DNA of 64,000 nucleotides from Marinobacter psychrophilus (GTDB taxonomy: Bacteria; Pseudomonadota; Gammaproteobacteria; Pseudomonadales; Oleiphilaceae): positions 2,232,001 to 2,296,000 of the forward strand of contig NZ_CP011494.1 in the NCBI RefSeq assembly GCF_001043175.1, given 5' to 3'. The notes under the pieces are model-generated. The model was given only the letters and a program-made list of their open reading frames with translations, did no database searches and was not told the origin of the DNA. The position numbers and the translations under genes were made by a program. Positions 54,919-63,110 of the stretch are shown piece by piece (position 1 is the first letter of the stretch; the number at the start of each line of letters is the position of its first letter).

Positions 54919-56994
54919 ATGTTTAACGATTTCAACGCCCTCAGCCACGCCGTTGCGTTTATCACTTACGGCCTACTGGCAATTCTGATTGCCGCCCGCT
55001 ACATGCGCCGCAATTCCGATCGAGCTCTGTTCTTTGCCGCGCTGGTATCCACCTTGTGGGCAGCAGCTCTGGTGACACAGTCCATCTGGGGATTCCCGGA
55101 TTTTGCCGTGCGTTACTTGCTGGAACTGCTGCGCGACGGCGCCTGGATCGCACTTATTTTCACCCTGCTAGGCAGCGCATTGCCAAACGACGGCACCGCA
55201 CGAAAAATTAAACAAATGTTGGCAGGCGCCGTTATTGGCGTGTTGGTGATACTGCTACTGGCGAGCGCCGCTGAACACTTTGACGTAAACCACATATTTT
55301 TCGGCAAAACAAAAATAGTAGGCCAGTTGGCGCTGTCGCTGATTGGCCTGCTACTGATCGAACAAATCTGGCGCAATTCCCTTGGCTTTCGTCGCTACAG
55401 CATCAAATACATGTGCACCGGCGTAGCCACCATCTTCATCTTCGATTTTGTGATGTACGCCGATGCCCTGCTGTTTGGCCAGATCAACCCGAACTTCTGG
55501 GACGCCCGCGGGCTCGCAAATGCACTGCTGGTGCCGCTGTTTGCGGTAAACGTGGTTAACACCCGCAGACAGCCCATAGACTTCCGGGTATCACGGCGTG
55601 CCGCCTTTCACGCGGGCACTCTGCTGTTCGCCGGCGCCTATCTGGTATTTCTGTCGGTTGCCGGCTACTACATCAAAACCGTGGGCGGCAGCTGGGGCGA
55701 CGCCCTACGCATTCTATTCTTCACCCTGGCACTGGTGTTTCTGGCTACCCTACTGCTTTCGCGCCGGCTGCGAGCCCGCATGATGGTTGCCATCAGCCAG
55801 AATTTTTTTGACTACAAATACGACTACCGCAATGAGTGGCTAAAAATGACCAAAGAGCTGGCCAACCTGACCGACTCGCCGCCCCTGCCGGAACGGGTTA
55901 TCCGCATTCTGGCAGACCTGGTAGAAGGCAACGCAGGCGCCATCTGGCTGCAAGACGACCAGAACCGCTATCAGTTAAAAGCCACCATCAACATGAACTT
56001 CGATCGTCACACCCTGATTGACCCCAATGACGACCTGGTGCGCTATTTCCGCGATAAAGAATGGATCATAGACCTGAACGTCTACAAAGCAGATCCGGTT
56101 GCCTATGACTTATTAGAAGTGCCAGACATTATCATCCAATGCCCTAGTGGCTGGCTGATCATCCCCCTTTACTCAGGCAACGAGCTGTATGGTATGGCAC
56201 TGATCGGCGCGCCCCTTACCCAGGTAGAACTGAATTGGGAGAACTTCGATCTAATCCGCGTGGTTGCCCGCCAAACCGGTAACCTGCTGGCCCAAGCCGA
56301 TGCCCAGAACGCACTCACGCGGGCCATGCAGTTTGAAGCCGTCAGCAAAGCGTCTGCCTTCATGCTGCACGATTTGAAAACCGTGATCGCGCAACTGTCC
56401 CTGCTGGTCAAAAACGCGCCAAGGCACCGCGACAACCCAGCATTTATTGATGACATGATTCAAACCGCCGACCACGTGGTGAACAAAATGTCGAACCTAG
56501 TCACCCACATCCAAAAGCCTCAGGACAGCCAGGGGCAAGCCGCAGAAATGATCAACCTGACAGACCTTCTCACTAGCGCCATATCCGACGCCAGCAGGCG
56601 CAACCCGCAACCGCATTTTGATTACCGAAACGGCGACGTGTGGATAAGGGCAGGCGCCGAACAACTGGGCACCGTAATAGGCCATTTGCTGCGCAACGCC
56701 CAGGACGCCACGCCGCGAGATGGCGACATAACCGTCACTTTAAAAGTCGCCCGCGGCACCGCCGTGGTATTTATTCAGGATTCCGGCAGCGGCATGACCG
56801 AAGAATTCATCCGCAACCGCCTGTTCAAGCCCTTCGAAAGCACCAAGGGGCTGACAGGCATGGGCATAGGGGTTTACCAAACCCGGGAATACTTACTGGA
56901 GCTTGGTGGAAGCATTGATGTCACCAGCGAGGCAGGCGTGGGTTCGTGCTTTTCAATGCGCCTGCCGCTGGCCGACGCCGCAACGTCAACTTAA
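54919..56994 (+). CDS. prsK: PEP-CTERM system histidine kinase PrsK
   Basis: A 691-aa membrane sensor kinase. About nine transmembrane helices make up residues 1-295, followed by a GAF-type domain (about 330-470), then a dimerisation/phosphoacceptor helix with His484 in MLHDLKTVIAQLSLLVKNAP and an ATPase domain (N box VIGHLLRNAQDATP, G1 box FIQDSGSGM, G2 box GLTGMGIGVYQTREYL). HDLK in place of the common HE is typical of the PrsK family. It is the first gene of prsK-prsR-prsT. In related bacteria this pair is tied to genes for PEP-CTERM proteins and exopolysaccharide. The signal sensed is unknown. Confidence 0.93.
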   Translation: MFNDFNALSHAVAFITYGLLAILIAARYMRRNSDRALFFAALVSTLWAAALVTQSIWGFPDFAVRYLLELLRDGAWIALIFTLLGSALPNDGTARKIKQMLAGAVIGVLVILLLASAAEHFDVNHIFFGKTKIVGQLALSLIGLLLIEQIWRNSLGFRRYSIKYMCTGVATIFIFDFVMYADALLFGQINPNFWDARGLANALLVPLFAVNVVNTRRQPIDFRVSRRAAFHAGTLLFAGAYLVFLSVAGYYIKTVGGSWGDALRILFFTLALVFLATLLLSRRLRARMMVAISQNFFDYKYDYRNEWLKMTKELANLTDSPPLPERVIRILADLVEGNAGAIWLQDDQNRYQLKATINMNFDRHTLIDPNDDLVRYFRDKEWIIDLNVYKADPVAYDLLEVPDIIIQCPSGWLIIPLYSGNELYGMALIGAPLTQVELNWENFDLIRVVARQTGNLLAQADAQNALTRAMQFEAVSKASAFMLHDLKTVIAQLSLLVKNAPRHRDNPAFIDDMIQTADHVVNKMSNLVTHIQKPQDSQGQAAEMINLTDLLTSAISDASRRNPQPHFDYRNGDVWIRAGAEQLGTVIGHLLRNAQDATPRDGDITVTLKVARGTAVVFIQDSGSGMTEEFIRNRLFKPFESTKGLTGMGIGVYQTREYLLELGGSIDVTSEAGVGSCFSMRLPLADAATST

Positions 56995-57162
56995 ACACCA
57001 GCCGCAACAAAAAAAAGCCAGACGGGCGAATGAAAATGTGACTCTTAACAATGCATGTGTATGCAAAAGCAAGAATTGGCACACACAATCGTTGCAAAAT
57101 GCGGCCTTTGAGTTAAGACTTCAAAACGTAGACACACGCGCTCACAAGGAATAAACACACCC

Positions 57163-58542
57163 GTGACAAGACAATTACTGATTGTAGAGGACGACCCGGG
57201 TCTGCAAAGCCAGATGCGCTGGTGCTTCACTGACAACCTGCAAGTGTCTGTTGCCGCCGACCGCGAAACCGCCCTGGCCCTGCTGCGACGACTGGAACCT
57301 GAAGTGGTAACCCTGGACCTGGGCCTGCCTCCAGACCCAGGCGGAAGCACCGAAGGCTTCGCCCTGCTGGAAGACATACTGCGCCTGGCACCTATGACCA
57401 AAGTCATTGTAGTGACTGGCCGTGAAGAAAAAGAAAACGCCGTAAAAGCCATCGGCATGGGCGCCGCCGACTTCTACCAAAAACCGGTAGACGCCGACAT
57501 CCTCAGCTTTGTGGTTAACCGGGCGTTCCGCCTGGCCGAGCTGGAAAAAGAAAACCTCGAGCTGGCAAGCCGCGACAACACCAGCGTGAAAGGCATTATC
57601 GCAGCCAGCCCGCAAATGCTGGCGGTGTGCCGCACCCTGGAAAAAGTAGCGCCAACCGACATCACCACCCTGATCAACGGCGAAACCGGCACCGGCAAAG
57701 AAGTACTGGCCCGCGCCCTGCATGACCTTAGCCCGCGGGCGCACATGCCCTTCGCCGCCATTAACTGCGCGGCCATTCCAGATAACCTGCTGGAGAGCGA
57801 GTTGTTCGGCTATGAAAAAGGCGCATTCACCGGCGCCACTCAAAGCAAAAAAGGCAAAATTGAAAGCGCCAACGGCGGCACCCTGTTTCTAGATGAAATT
57901 GGCGACATGCCCATGGCGCTACAAGCCAAACTGCTGCGTTTCCTGCAGGAACGAGTGGTAGACCGAGTCGGGTCACTAAAACCCACGCCCGTAGACGTAC
58001 GCGTGGTGTGTGCTACCCACCGCAATGTCAACGAACTGATTCAGGAAGGCACCTTCCGCGAAGACCTTTACTACCGCATCAGCGAAATCACCCTGGATCT
58101 GCCCGCGGTGCGTGACCGCGACGGCGACGCCTTGGTCATCGCCCAATCACTGTTGAAAAGTCTGAGCAAACAACTAGACCGGCCCGGCCTGAGCTTCTGT
58201 GACGACGCCATAAGCGCCATTGAGACCTACCCCTGGCCCGGCAACGTGCGCGAAATGATCAACAAAATAAAACGCTCGGTGATTATGGCCGACGGCAAAC
58301 GCATCACTATAGATGATCTTCAGCTGCCCCTAAGCACAGACAACACAGACGCCAACGAAAGCCAACTGAACCTGCGCAAAGTACGAGAAAACGCCGAACG
58401 CGCTGCCATCGTTCAAGCCCTGCGCACCAGCAACTTCAACATGGCGCAAGCATCCCGACTTCTAGGGGTTACCCGCCCCACCCTGTACAACCTGACTGAC
58501 AAATACCGGATTAACACCTCAGTCGAGGCTGCGGAAAGCTAA
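57163..58542 (+). CDS. prsR: PEP-CTERM-box sigma-54 response regulator PrsR
   Basis: An NtrC-type regulator of 459 aa starting at GTG 57163 (AAGGA 12 nt upstream). The receiver domain (about 3-125) has Asp52 in [10 protein letters not shown] as the phosphoacceptor. The sigma-54 AAA+ domain has Walker [13 protein letters not shown] and the sigma-54 contact loop GAFTGA (in [11 protein letters not shown]), with Walker [14 protein letters not shown]. The C-terminal Fis-type helix-turn-helix reads [23 protein letters not shown]. It is phosphorylated, presumably by PrsK (168 bp upstream), and should act at the -24/-12 promoters seen at 61277 and 63111. Confidence 0.95.
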   Translation: MTRQLLIVEDDPGLQSQMRWCFTDNLQVSVAADRETALALLRRLEPEVVTLDLGLPPDPGGSTEGFALLEDILRLAPMTKVIVVTGREEKENAVKAIGMGAADFYQKPVDADILSFVVNRAFRLAELEKENLELASRDNTSVKGIIAASPQMLAVCRTLEKVAPTDITTLINGETGTGKEVLARALHDLSPRAHMPFAAINCAAIPDNLLESELFGYEKGAFTGATQSKKGKIESANGGTLFLDEIGDMPMALQAKLLRFLQERVVDRVGSLKPTPVDVRVVCATHRNVNELIQEGTFREDLYYRISEITLDLPAVRDRDGDALVIAQSLLKSLSKQLDRPGLSFCDDAISAIETYPWPGNVREMINKIKRSVIMADGKRITIDDLQLPLSTDNTDANESQLNLRKVRENAERAAIVQALRTSNFNMAQASRLLGVTRPTLYNLTDKYRINTSVEAAES

Positions 58543-58571
58543 CCCAAGTATCGAGGACGGGGACGGAGCCA

Positions 58572-58595
58572 GAGACGAACTTCAAATCCGTCCTC
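58572..58595 (-). repeat. REP-like palindrome copy 5 (degenerate)
   Basis: GAGACGAACTTC, then AAATCCGTCCTC, 24 bp, with several mismatches to the palindrome consensus. First of three same-orientation copies between prsR and prsT. Confidence 0.65.
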
Positions 58596-58613
58596 TACGC
58601 TAAAAGTTAAACC

Positions 58614-58638
58614 GAGGACAGATTTCAAATCTGTTCCC
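58614..58638 (-). repeat. REP-like palindrome copy 6
   Basis: 25 bp: GAGGACAGATTT, central C, then AAATCTGTTCCC. Same orientation as copies 5 and 7. Confidence 0.85.
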
Positions 58639-58650
58639 CTACCCAAACTT

Positions 58651-58675
58651 AGGGACAGATTTCAAATCTGCCCCT
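58651..58675 (-). repeat. REP-like palindrome copy 7
   Basis: 25 bp: AGGGACAGATTT, central C, then AAATCTGCCCCT. It ends 22 bp before the prsT start. Confidence 0.85.
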
Positions 58676-58697
58676 ACCTTCATCGGAGCCATAAACG

Positions 58698-61127
58698 ATG
58701 TCGATAACAACACCAAAGAAAAAACTCCCACGGCTGATCCTGCTGGGCACTCTTATACTGCCCTTGCTGAGCGCCTGTAACAGCGGCCCGGATACCTCCG
58801 AAGCGCTGTCGCACCTGAGTCGCGCAGACACCTACGCCGAGCAGGGCCAGTTCCGCTCGGCTATTCTCGAAATCAAAAACGCTATCCAGACCGAGCCAGA
58901 CAACGTCAGCCACATTGCCCGGCTGGGCGAACTCTACTTGGAACTGGGCGCCAACAAACAGGCCGTTGAGCTGCTGGAGCCCTGGCTGAAAGACTACCCG
59001 CAAGCGGTGGCCCTGCCTTTGGCCCGGGCCTATGTGGAAGAACGCAAACACCTGTCTGCCATCGAAACCCTGGCACTGGCAAACCCCGAAAGCTCTGATG
59101 AAAAACTCGAAGCGTCCCTGATCGAAGCCAAAGCCATGCGCTTGTCTGGCGACGTAGACGGAGCAATCACCGCCTACCGAGACATTAGCGCCAATTACTC
59201 AACCAGCGTGGATGCGATAACCGGTCTAATAGAGACCCATATTCAACAAGGCAATGCCCGCACGGCGCTCGGGGCCGCCAACGATTGGTTGGCCAGCCAC
59301 GAAACCACGCCAGCCGTTCTCTATCTGAAAGGCCTGGCCCAATACCAGCTTGATGAACTGGAGCCCGCCACCGCCACACTCACCGACGCCGTTACCCAAA
59401 TGCCGGCATCCGACATATTCATGCCATTAAGAGGCAAGTTACTGTCGCTGTTGTCACGGGTGTTGACTGAACAGGGCAAAATCACCGAAGCCCAGGTATA
59501 CAGCCGCATCCTGGCCGAACAAACCGACTCAGGCTCCCGCGAACAGAGCAAAGCCGTTATCGCCGCCATTCAAGCTGGCAACTTTGACGAAGCCAAAACC
59601 ATGCTGCGGGACATGCGCAAGCTAGACCCCGACAACGAACAGCTGGCCTTAATGTTGGGCACCCTGTCTGCAGGTACCGGTGAATTGGAAGAAGGCGCCG
59701 AATTGCTGTCTGGAAATCTGGACCCGGAAACCACCCCAACCCGCTTTATTCGGGCCTCTACCATGGCCCAGATTGACGTGGGCGAACGGGAAGAAGCACT
59801 CGCCACTCTGGAACGTGCCGTAAAAGCCCGCCCCAACGACAACGATCTGCTGGCCATGCACGGCGTTCTGGCCCTGAGCATGCCCGGCCAGGAAGCCGCG
59901 GGCGTCACCAGTTTGAGCAAAGCCATTAGCAACGAACCCGATCGCACCCGTTTAAGGATTGCGCTGGCCCGGCACTACATCAATAACCAGCAAACCGAAC
60001 AGGCCTTGGGCCAATTGCGGATGGCGTTTACCGCCCAGCCAGCAGATTGGGCAAGCACAGCTATCTATTTAAGCCTGCTGATCGACAGCGGTGAAACCCG
60101 CGAAGCCGAAGACGTACGCGATTCGCTGGTCAATGGCTACGGCAACGAGCCTCAAGCGCTCCTGCTGGCGGCAATCGCCGACGGGCGCATGGGTAACTCC
60201 GACTTCGCTTTGATTCGCCTTGAGCAACTGACAGTAGACAACCCAGATATGCAGCAGGCGCGCCTGGCCCTGGCAAGCCTGTATGCCTCGACCAACAGCC
60301 CAGACAAAGCCGTTGAACAACTCCTGGCCGCCGCCGTTATAACCCCGGAGGTGATCGGACCGCTTCAGCAGGCCGGCCAGATTTACGCTACCACCCACAG
60401 CGTGGAAGAAGTTCAACAGTGGCTGGGCACCGTTGCTGAAACGCATCCGCCACTGGCACCAAACGCCAGCTTGTTGTCTGCGTTAATCCACATACAACAA
60501 AGCGATGTAAAACATGCACGAACGATTCTTGAGCCAATGGCCAACGAAGATAACCCCATCGGCTACAGAGCCTACGGACAGCTATTGGCCGCAGAATCTG
60601 TTATCAGCGCACAGGCCGAAGATTACTCAACGGCCCTGGCTAAAGCAGCAGAAGCCATTGCCATTCAGCCCGAAAACGTCGGCTTCGCACTGCTGCCTGC
60701 CCGCATACTCATCACTCAGGGTAAAAATGCTGAGGCGCTAGAAGCACTTCAAGCCGCCGCAGAAACCCACAACAACCACGTCGCCATTCTAATGGCCCAG
60801 GCCGACCTGCAAATGAACCAACAGCAGGATCAGGCAGCAACCGAGTTGTATGAACAAGTTGTGTTAACGCAGCCTAACAACGTGGTGGCGCTGAACAACC
60901 TGGCTTGGCTACTACGTGAAAAGAACAACAGCCGCGCCGTAGAACTCGCCAGCCGCGCCAGCGAGCTGGCGCCCGAAGCGCCAGACATACTCGACACCCA
61001 CGGATGGGTTCTGCACCTGGGCGGTAACCACGCAGAGGCCAAGCCCATCATTGAGAAGGCCTTGGCGCTAGCGCCAGACAACGCAGAAATTCAGGGACAC
61101 TTGAAAGCCATTAACGAGGCACTGTAA
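58698..61127 (+). CDS. prsT: PEP-CTERM system TPR lipoprotein PrsT
   Basis: An 809-aa predicted lipoprotein. The signal has the lipobox LLSAC with Cys27, followed by Asn, suggesting outer-membrane anchoring. The rest is a long array of TPR motifs, such as LSRADTYAEQGQFRSAILEIKNAIQ at the start, ending with ALAPDNAEIQGHLKAINEAL. PrsT proteins accompany prsK and prsR in species with the exosortase/PEP-CTERM system and are probably involved in exporting or assembling exopolysaccharide. It lies 155 bp after prsR; that gap is filled with three REP-like palindromes. It is followed by a strong terminator. Confidence 0.93.
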   Translation: MSITTPKKKLPRLILLGTLILPLLSACNSGPDTSEALSHLSRADTYAEQGQFRSAILEIKNAIQTEPDNVSHIARLGELYLELGANKQAVELLEPWLKDYPQAVALPLARAYVEERKHLSAIETLALANPESSDEKLEASLIEAKAMRLSGDVDGAITAYRDISANYSTSVDAITGLIETHIQQGNARTALGAANDWLASHETTPAVLYLKGLAQYQLDELEPATATLTDAVTQMPASDIFMPLRGKLLSLLSRVLTEQGKITEAQVYSRILAEQTDSGSREQSKAVIAAIQAGNFDEAKTMLRDMRKLDPDNEQLALMLGTLSAGTGELEEGAELLSGNLDPETTPTRFIRASTMAQIDVGEREEALATLERAVKARPNDNDLLAMHGVLALSMPGQEAAGVTSLSKAISNEPDRTRLRIALARHYINNQQTEQALGQLRMAFTAQPADWASTAIYLSLLIDSGETREAEDVRDSLVNGYGNEPQALLLAAIADGRMGNSDFALIRLEQLTVDNPDMQQARLALASLYASTNSPDKAVEQLLAAAVITPEVIGPLQQAGQIYATTHSVEEVQQWLGTVAETHPPLAPNASLLSALIHIQQSDVKHARTILEPMANEDNPIGYRAYGQLLAAESVISAQAEDYSTALAKAAEAIAIQPENVGFALLPARILITQGKNAEALEALQAAAETHNNHVAILMAQADLQMNQQQDQAATELYEQVVLTQPNNVVALNNLAWLLREKNNSRAVELASRASELAPEAPDILDTHGWVLHLGGNHAEAKPIIEKALALAPDNAEIQGHLKAINEAL

Positions 61128-61163
61128 AGCAACCTGACACTCCGCAGGTTAGCTAGCAAAACC

Positions 61164-61200
61164 AAAAAAGCCGCTGAACCCACTATTCAGCGGCTTTTTT
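61164..61200 (+). terminator. rho-independent terminator after prsT
   Basis: AAAAAAGCCGCTGAA pairs with TTCAGCGGCTTTTTT around a 7-nt loop, followed by T-run. It lies 37 bp past the prsT stop. A homologous copy (62824-62861) follows the prsT relic. Confidence 0.93.
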
Positions 61201-61276
61201 GATGCGAATGTCAGGTTTCTTTACAGGCACAAAATCAGAACGTAAAAAAACCTTTAATAAACAATGAATTTGAAAG

Positions 61277-61294
61277 TTGGCACAGTAATCGCTT
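61277..61294 (+). promoter_or_regulatory. sigma-54 (-24/-12) promoter of first PEP-CTERM gene
   Basis: TTGGCACAGTAATCGCTT: GG at 61279-61280 and GC at 61291-61292 are separated by exactly 10 nt, and TTGGCAC matches the -24 element. Transcription would begin near 61303, giving a leader of about 140 nt that contains the riboswitch. PrsR is the expected activator. Confidence 0.8.
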
Positions 61295-61321
61295 CATATT
61301 GCATAGGGAAAAGGCAAGAGC

Positions 61322-61405
61322 CTGACCAGAAGCCAAACCATTTGCGAAGATGGGACGGAAAGCCAAGGGTCTCAACAAGAAGAAGAGATAGCCTGGTTGC
61401 AAGGC
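61322..61405 (+). promoter_or_regulatory. class I cyclic di-GMP riboswitch (GEMM-I)
   Basis: The leader of the PEP-CTERM gene contains, in order, GCCAAACC, the hairpin CCATTT-GCGA-AGATGG (6 bp with a GNRA tetraloop), the conserved GGGACGGAAAGCC, a second hairpin (GTCTC / GAGAT) and TAGCCTGGTTGC. This is the architecture of GEMM-I RNAs such as Vc2. By my recollection of Vc2 numbering, the ligand-contact bases G20, A47 and C92 correspond to 61332, 61359 and 61400 and are conserved. The G21-C46 pair is C33-G58 here (61333 and 61358), a compensatory swap. No covariance model was run. Confidence 0.83.
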
Positions 61406-61445
61406 GAACTATACGGAATTAGAGCTAAACAACCGGAGAGCACCT

Positions 61446-62168
61446 ATGAAATTTAAAACAACTCTTTGCGTAGCAGCATTATGCTTGGCTTCAGCAGCAG
61501 CCCACGCGGTGCCAAGCTTGGGCACCATCCTTTCGAATGGCACCTACAATGGCGTCACTGATACTGGTCTCGAATCAGTTGTGCTGACAGACACTAGCAA
61601 CAACAACGATGATATTACGGCTTTTTTGTTTCTTGAACTGGCAGGATTCAGAAACAACAACAACTTTGGCATCTACAGTTTTTCCTATGATGGGTCCGGC
61701 AACGTGGTTGTTGGTGATACGCTTGAGCTGTTCTCAGGATCGCAAAGCCCGGGTACCGGCGGCTTCACCACAGATGCGACCGTGGAATTTGACTTGCTCG
61801 CAGGAACTGCCACCAACGCATCAACCAATGTTGTTGCCAACATCGGTAAAAACTTTGGTTTTTATCTGGCCAATACCGTTAACAATAACGGCTTTACCTG
61901 GTACAGCCACACCTCACTAAACTCGGACGGCTTTGACCATATGCTCATGTTTGATACGTCAAGCAACTCAGTGTCTGGCCTAAGCGGTAGCGATGTGGTT
62001 CTTGCCTTCGAAGATCTTTGCAATACCAACTGCAGCAACGATGGTGATTACAATGACATGGTCGTAGGCATCTCCGACGTAATCCCGGTCCCCGAGCCCG
62101 GCACCCTGGCCCTCCTCGGCCTTGGCCTTGCAGGACTTGGCGCAGCTCGCCGTCGTCAGAAAGCCTGA
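61446..62168 (+). CDS. PEP-CTERM sorting domain protein with DUF4114-like domain
   Basis: A 240-aa secreted protein. It has a signal peptide (about 1-22, SAAAHA-VPS), a middle part with a DUF4114-like ending (VLAFEDLCNTNCSNDGDYNDMVVGI, about 185-211), and the C-terminal PEP-CTERM sorting signal (VPEPGTLALLGLGLAGLGAA followed by RRRQKA). Such proteins are processed by the exosortase XrtA (not in the window) and are exported with the exopolysaccharide matrix. The start is ATG 61446, with the SD GGAGAG 5 nt upstream, at the end of the riboswitch-containing leader. Confidence 0.93.
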   Translation: MKFKTTLCVAALCLASAAAHAVPSLGTILSNGTYNGVTDTGLESVVLTDTSNNNDDITAFLFLELAGFRNNNNFGIYSFSYDGSGNVVVGDTLELFSGSQSPGTGGFTTDATVEFDLLAGTATNASTNVVANIGKNFGFYLANTVNNNGFTWYSHTSLNSDGFDHMLMFDTSSNSVSGLSGSDVVLAFEDLCNTNCSNDGDYNDMVVGISDVIPVPEPGTLALLGLGLAGLGAARRRQKA

Positions 62169-62186
62169 TTTCGGTTGAGTAGTAAG

Positions 62187-62212
62187 AAGCCAGCTTCGGC
62201 TGGCTTTTTTTA
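62187..62212 (+). terminator. terminator after first PEP-CTERM gene
   Basis: AAGCCAGC-TTCG-GCTGGCTT followed by a T-run, about 20 bp past the stop codon. Homologous terminators recur at 62641 and 63884. Confidence 0.88.
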
Positions 62213-62499
62213 TTTTAAATTTGTGTATTTCCAATTCTGAATAACCAGCACTTTCCTCAGCACTATCAACACCCCCCCCTAAAAACGAACGTCGACTTTC
62301 TTTACGCTATCGCTCATTACCTTACATTACCTCGACCTATTGATTTTAAGACTTGTCATGGGGAACTCACGCAACTTGAACGAGCGATAGATCTATGCGG
62401 CTGCCGAGAACGAAAATCCCTCTGTAAAGGTGACATCGTTGTATTCCCTAGCGAATTACGCTCCCCATGCAAGAACTGCAAAATCACGACAGTCACGGC
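62213..62499. other. intergenic stretch without recognisable gene
   Basis: About 290 bp of AT-rich DNA between the first PEP-CTERM terminator and the second, orphan promoter region. Nothing in it is recognisable to me. Confidence 0.5.
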
Positions 62500-62515
62500 G
62501 TCGACATTTTATACA
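62500..62515 (+). promoter_or_regulatory. GTCGAC box (candidate PrsR site), copy A
   Basis: GTCGACATTTTATACA, identical over 16 bp to 63022-63037. It lies exactly 91 bp upstream of the first G/A of the degenerate -24 element at 62591. Confidence 0.6.
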
Positions 62516-62588
62516 CTTACCATAACCTCGCACTCGCGATTACTTTTTAACCGATTCTACCCTTCTGTATTTTGTGTATTTTTGTAAC

Positions 62589-62606
62589 TTGACCGCTATA
62601 TTGCTT
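62589..62606 (+). promoter_or_regulatory. degenerate sigma-54 promoter without a gene
   Basis: TTGACCGCTATATTGCTT resembles a -24/-12 promoter with GG changed to GA, and 10 nt before the GC (62603-62604). It is followed after about 35 bp by a PEP-CTERM-type terminator, with no open reading frame between. Confidence 0.55.
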
Positions 62607-62640
62607 TCTGAAGCTACTAGCCGCTTAGGGTTAAGTGAAA

Positions 62641-62665
62641 AAGTCAGCTTCGGCTGGCTTTTTTA
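62641..62665 (+). terminator. orphan terminator, PEP-CTERM type
   Basis: AAGTCAGC-TTCG-GCTGGCTT followed by T-run, a near copy of the terminator at 62187. No gene lies directly upstream of it; the degenerate promoter is 35 bp away. Confidence 0.8.
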
Positions 62666-62682
62666 TGGGCCAAAACCAGACT

Positions 62683-62707
62683 AGGGACAGATTTCAAATC
62701 TGTCCCT
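62683..62707 (-). repeat. REP-like palindrome copy 8
   Basis: 25-bp perfect palindrome apart from its centre: AGGGACAGATTT, central C, then AAATCTGTCCCT. It immediately precedes the prsT relic. Confidence 0.9.
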
Positions 62708-62713
62708 GCCTTG

Positions 62714-62788
62714 CTTATCGAGCAGGCACTGGCGCCGGAAAGTGTGGAGATGCAGGAGCACCTGAATACTGTAAAGCAATCTATGTAA
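62714..62788 (+). pseudogene. relic of the 3' end of a second prsT
   Basis: A 24-codon frame ending in TAA encodes LIEQALAPESVEMQEHLN followed by TVKQSM. It aligns with the PrsT C-terminus IIEKALALAPDNAEIQGHLK followed by AINEAL. A hairpin terminator homologous to the prsT terminator follows (62824). There is no start codon or upstream gene; the REP-like palindrome copy 8 lies directly in front. It is probably left over from a duplication of the prsT 3' end. Confidence 0.75.
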
Positions 62789-62823
62789 AATTTTCTGACA
62801 CTACCTCAAAACGCCCCACTTAT

Positions 62824-62861
62824 AAGGGCTGCTGAACCACACGTTCAGCAGCCCTTTTTTT
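62824..62861 (+). terminator. terminator behind the prsT relic
   Basis: AAGGGCTGCTGAA pairs with TTCAGCAGCCCTT, followed by a T-run. It shares its loop-closing sequence GCTGAACC/TTCAGC with the prsT terminator at 61164. Further downstream ATCAGGTTTTTTTACA (62869) mirrors GTCAGGTTTCTTTACA (61210). Confidence 0.85.
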
Positions 62862-63021
62862 ATGGCGTATCAGGTTTTTTTACACAGACCCAGGAAGCGG
62901 CTCGCACCAACGTAACCCCCCTAAGCATGATCAAACCAAGCTCCAGACAGGCCAGAGCCGGAAAGATCTCGTTTTACATGGCACAGCAAACCCCCATGGC
63001 CGCCTCAACACAAATACTGGT

Positions 63022-63037
63022 GTCGACATTTTATACA
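63022..63037 (+). promoter_or_regulatory. GTCGAC box (candidate PrsR site), copy B
   Basis: GTCGACATTTTATACA, identical to copy A at 62500 and again exactly 91 bp before the GG of the promoter (63113). Confidence 0.65.
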
Positions 63038-63110
63038 TATATCCCAGAATCGCTCTTTTTTTCAGTCTTAAATATACTCTAACCTACTGTATTAAATGTT
63101 AATTAATAAC

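Noticed and set aside
62635..62835. 66-codon plus-strand frame in the region between the PEP-CTERM genes
   Set aside because: It starts at a GTG beside the orphan terminator, runs through a REP-like palindrome and then out of frame with the prsT relic. No plausible gene.
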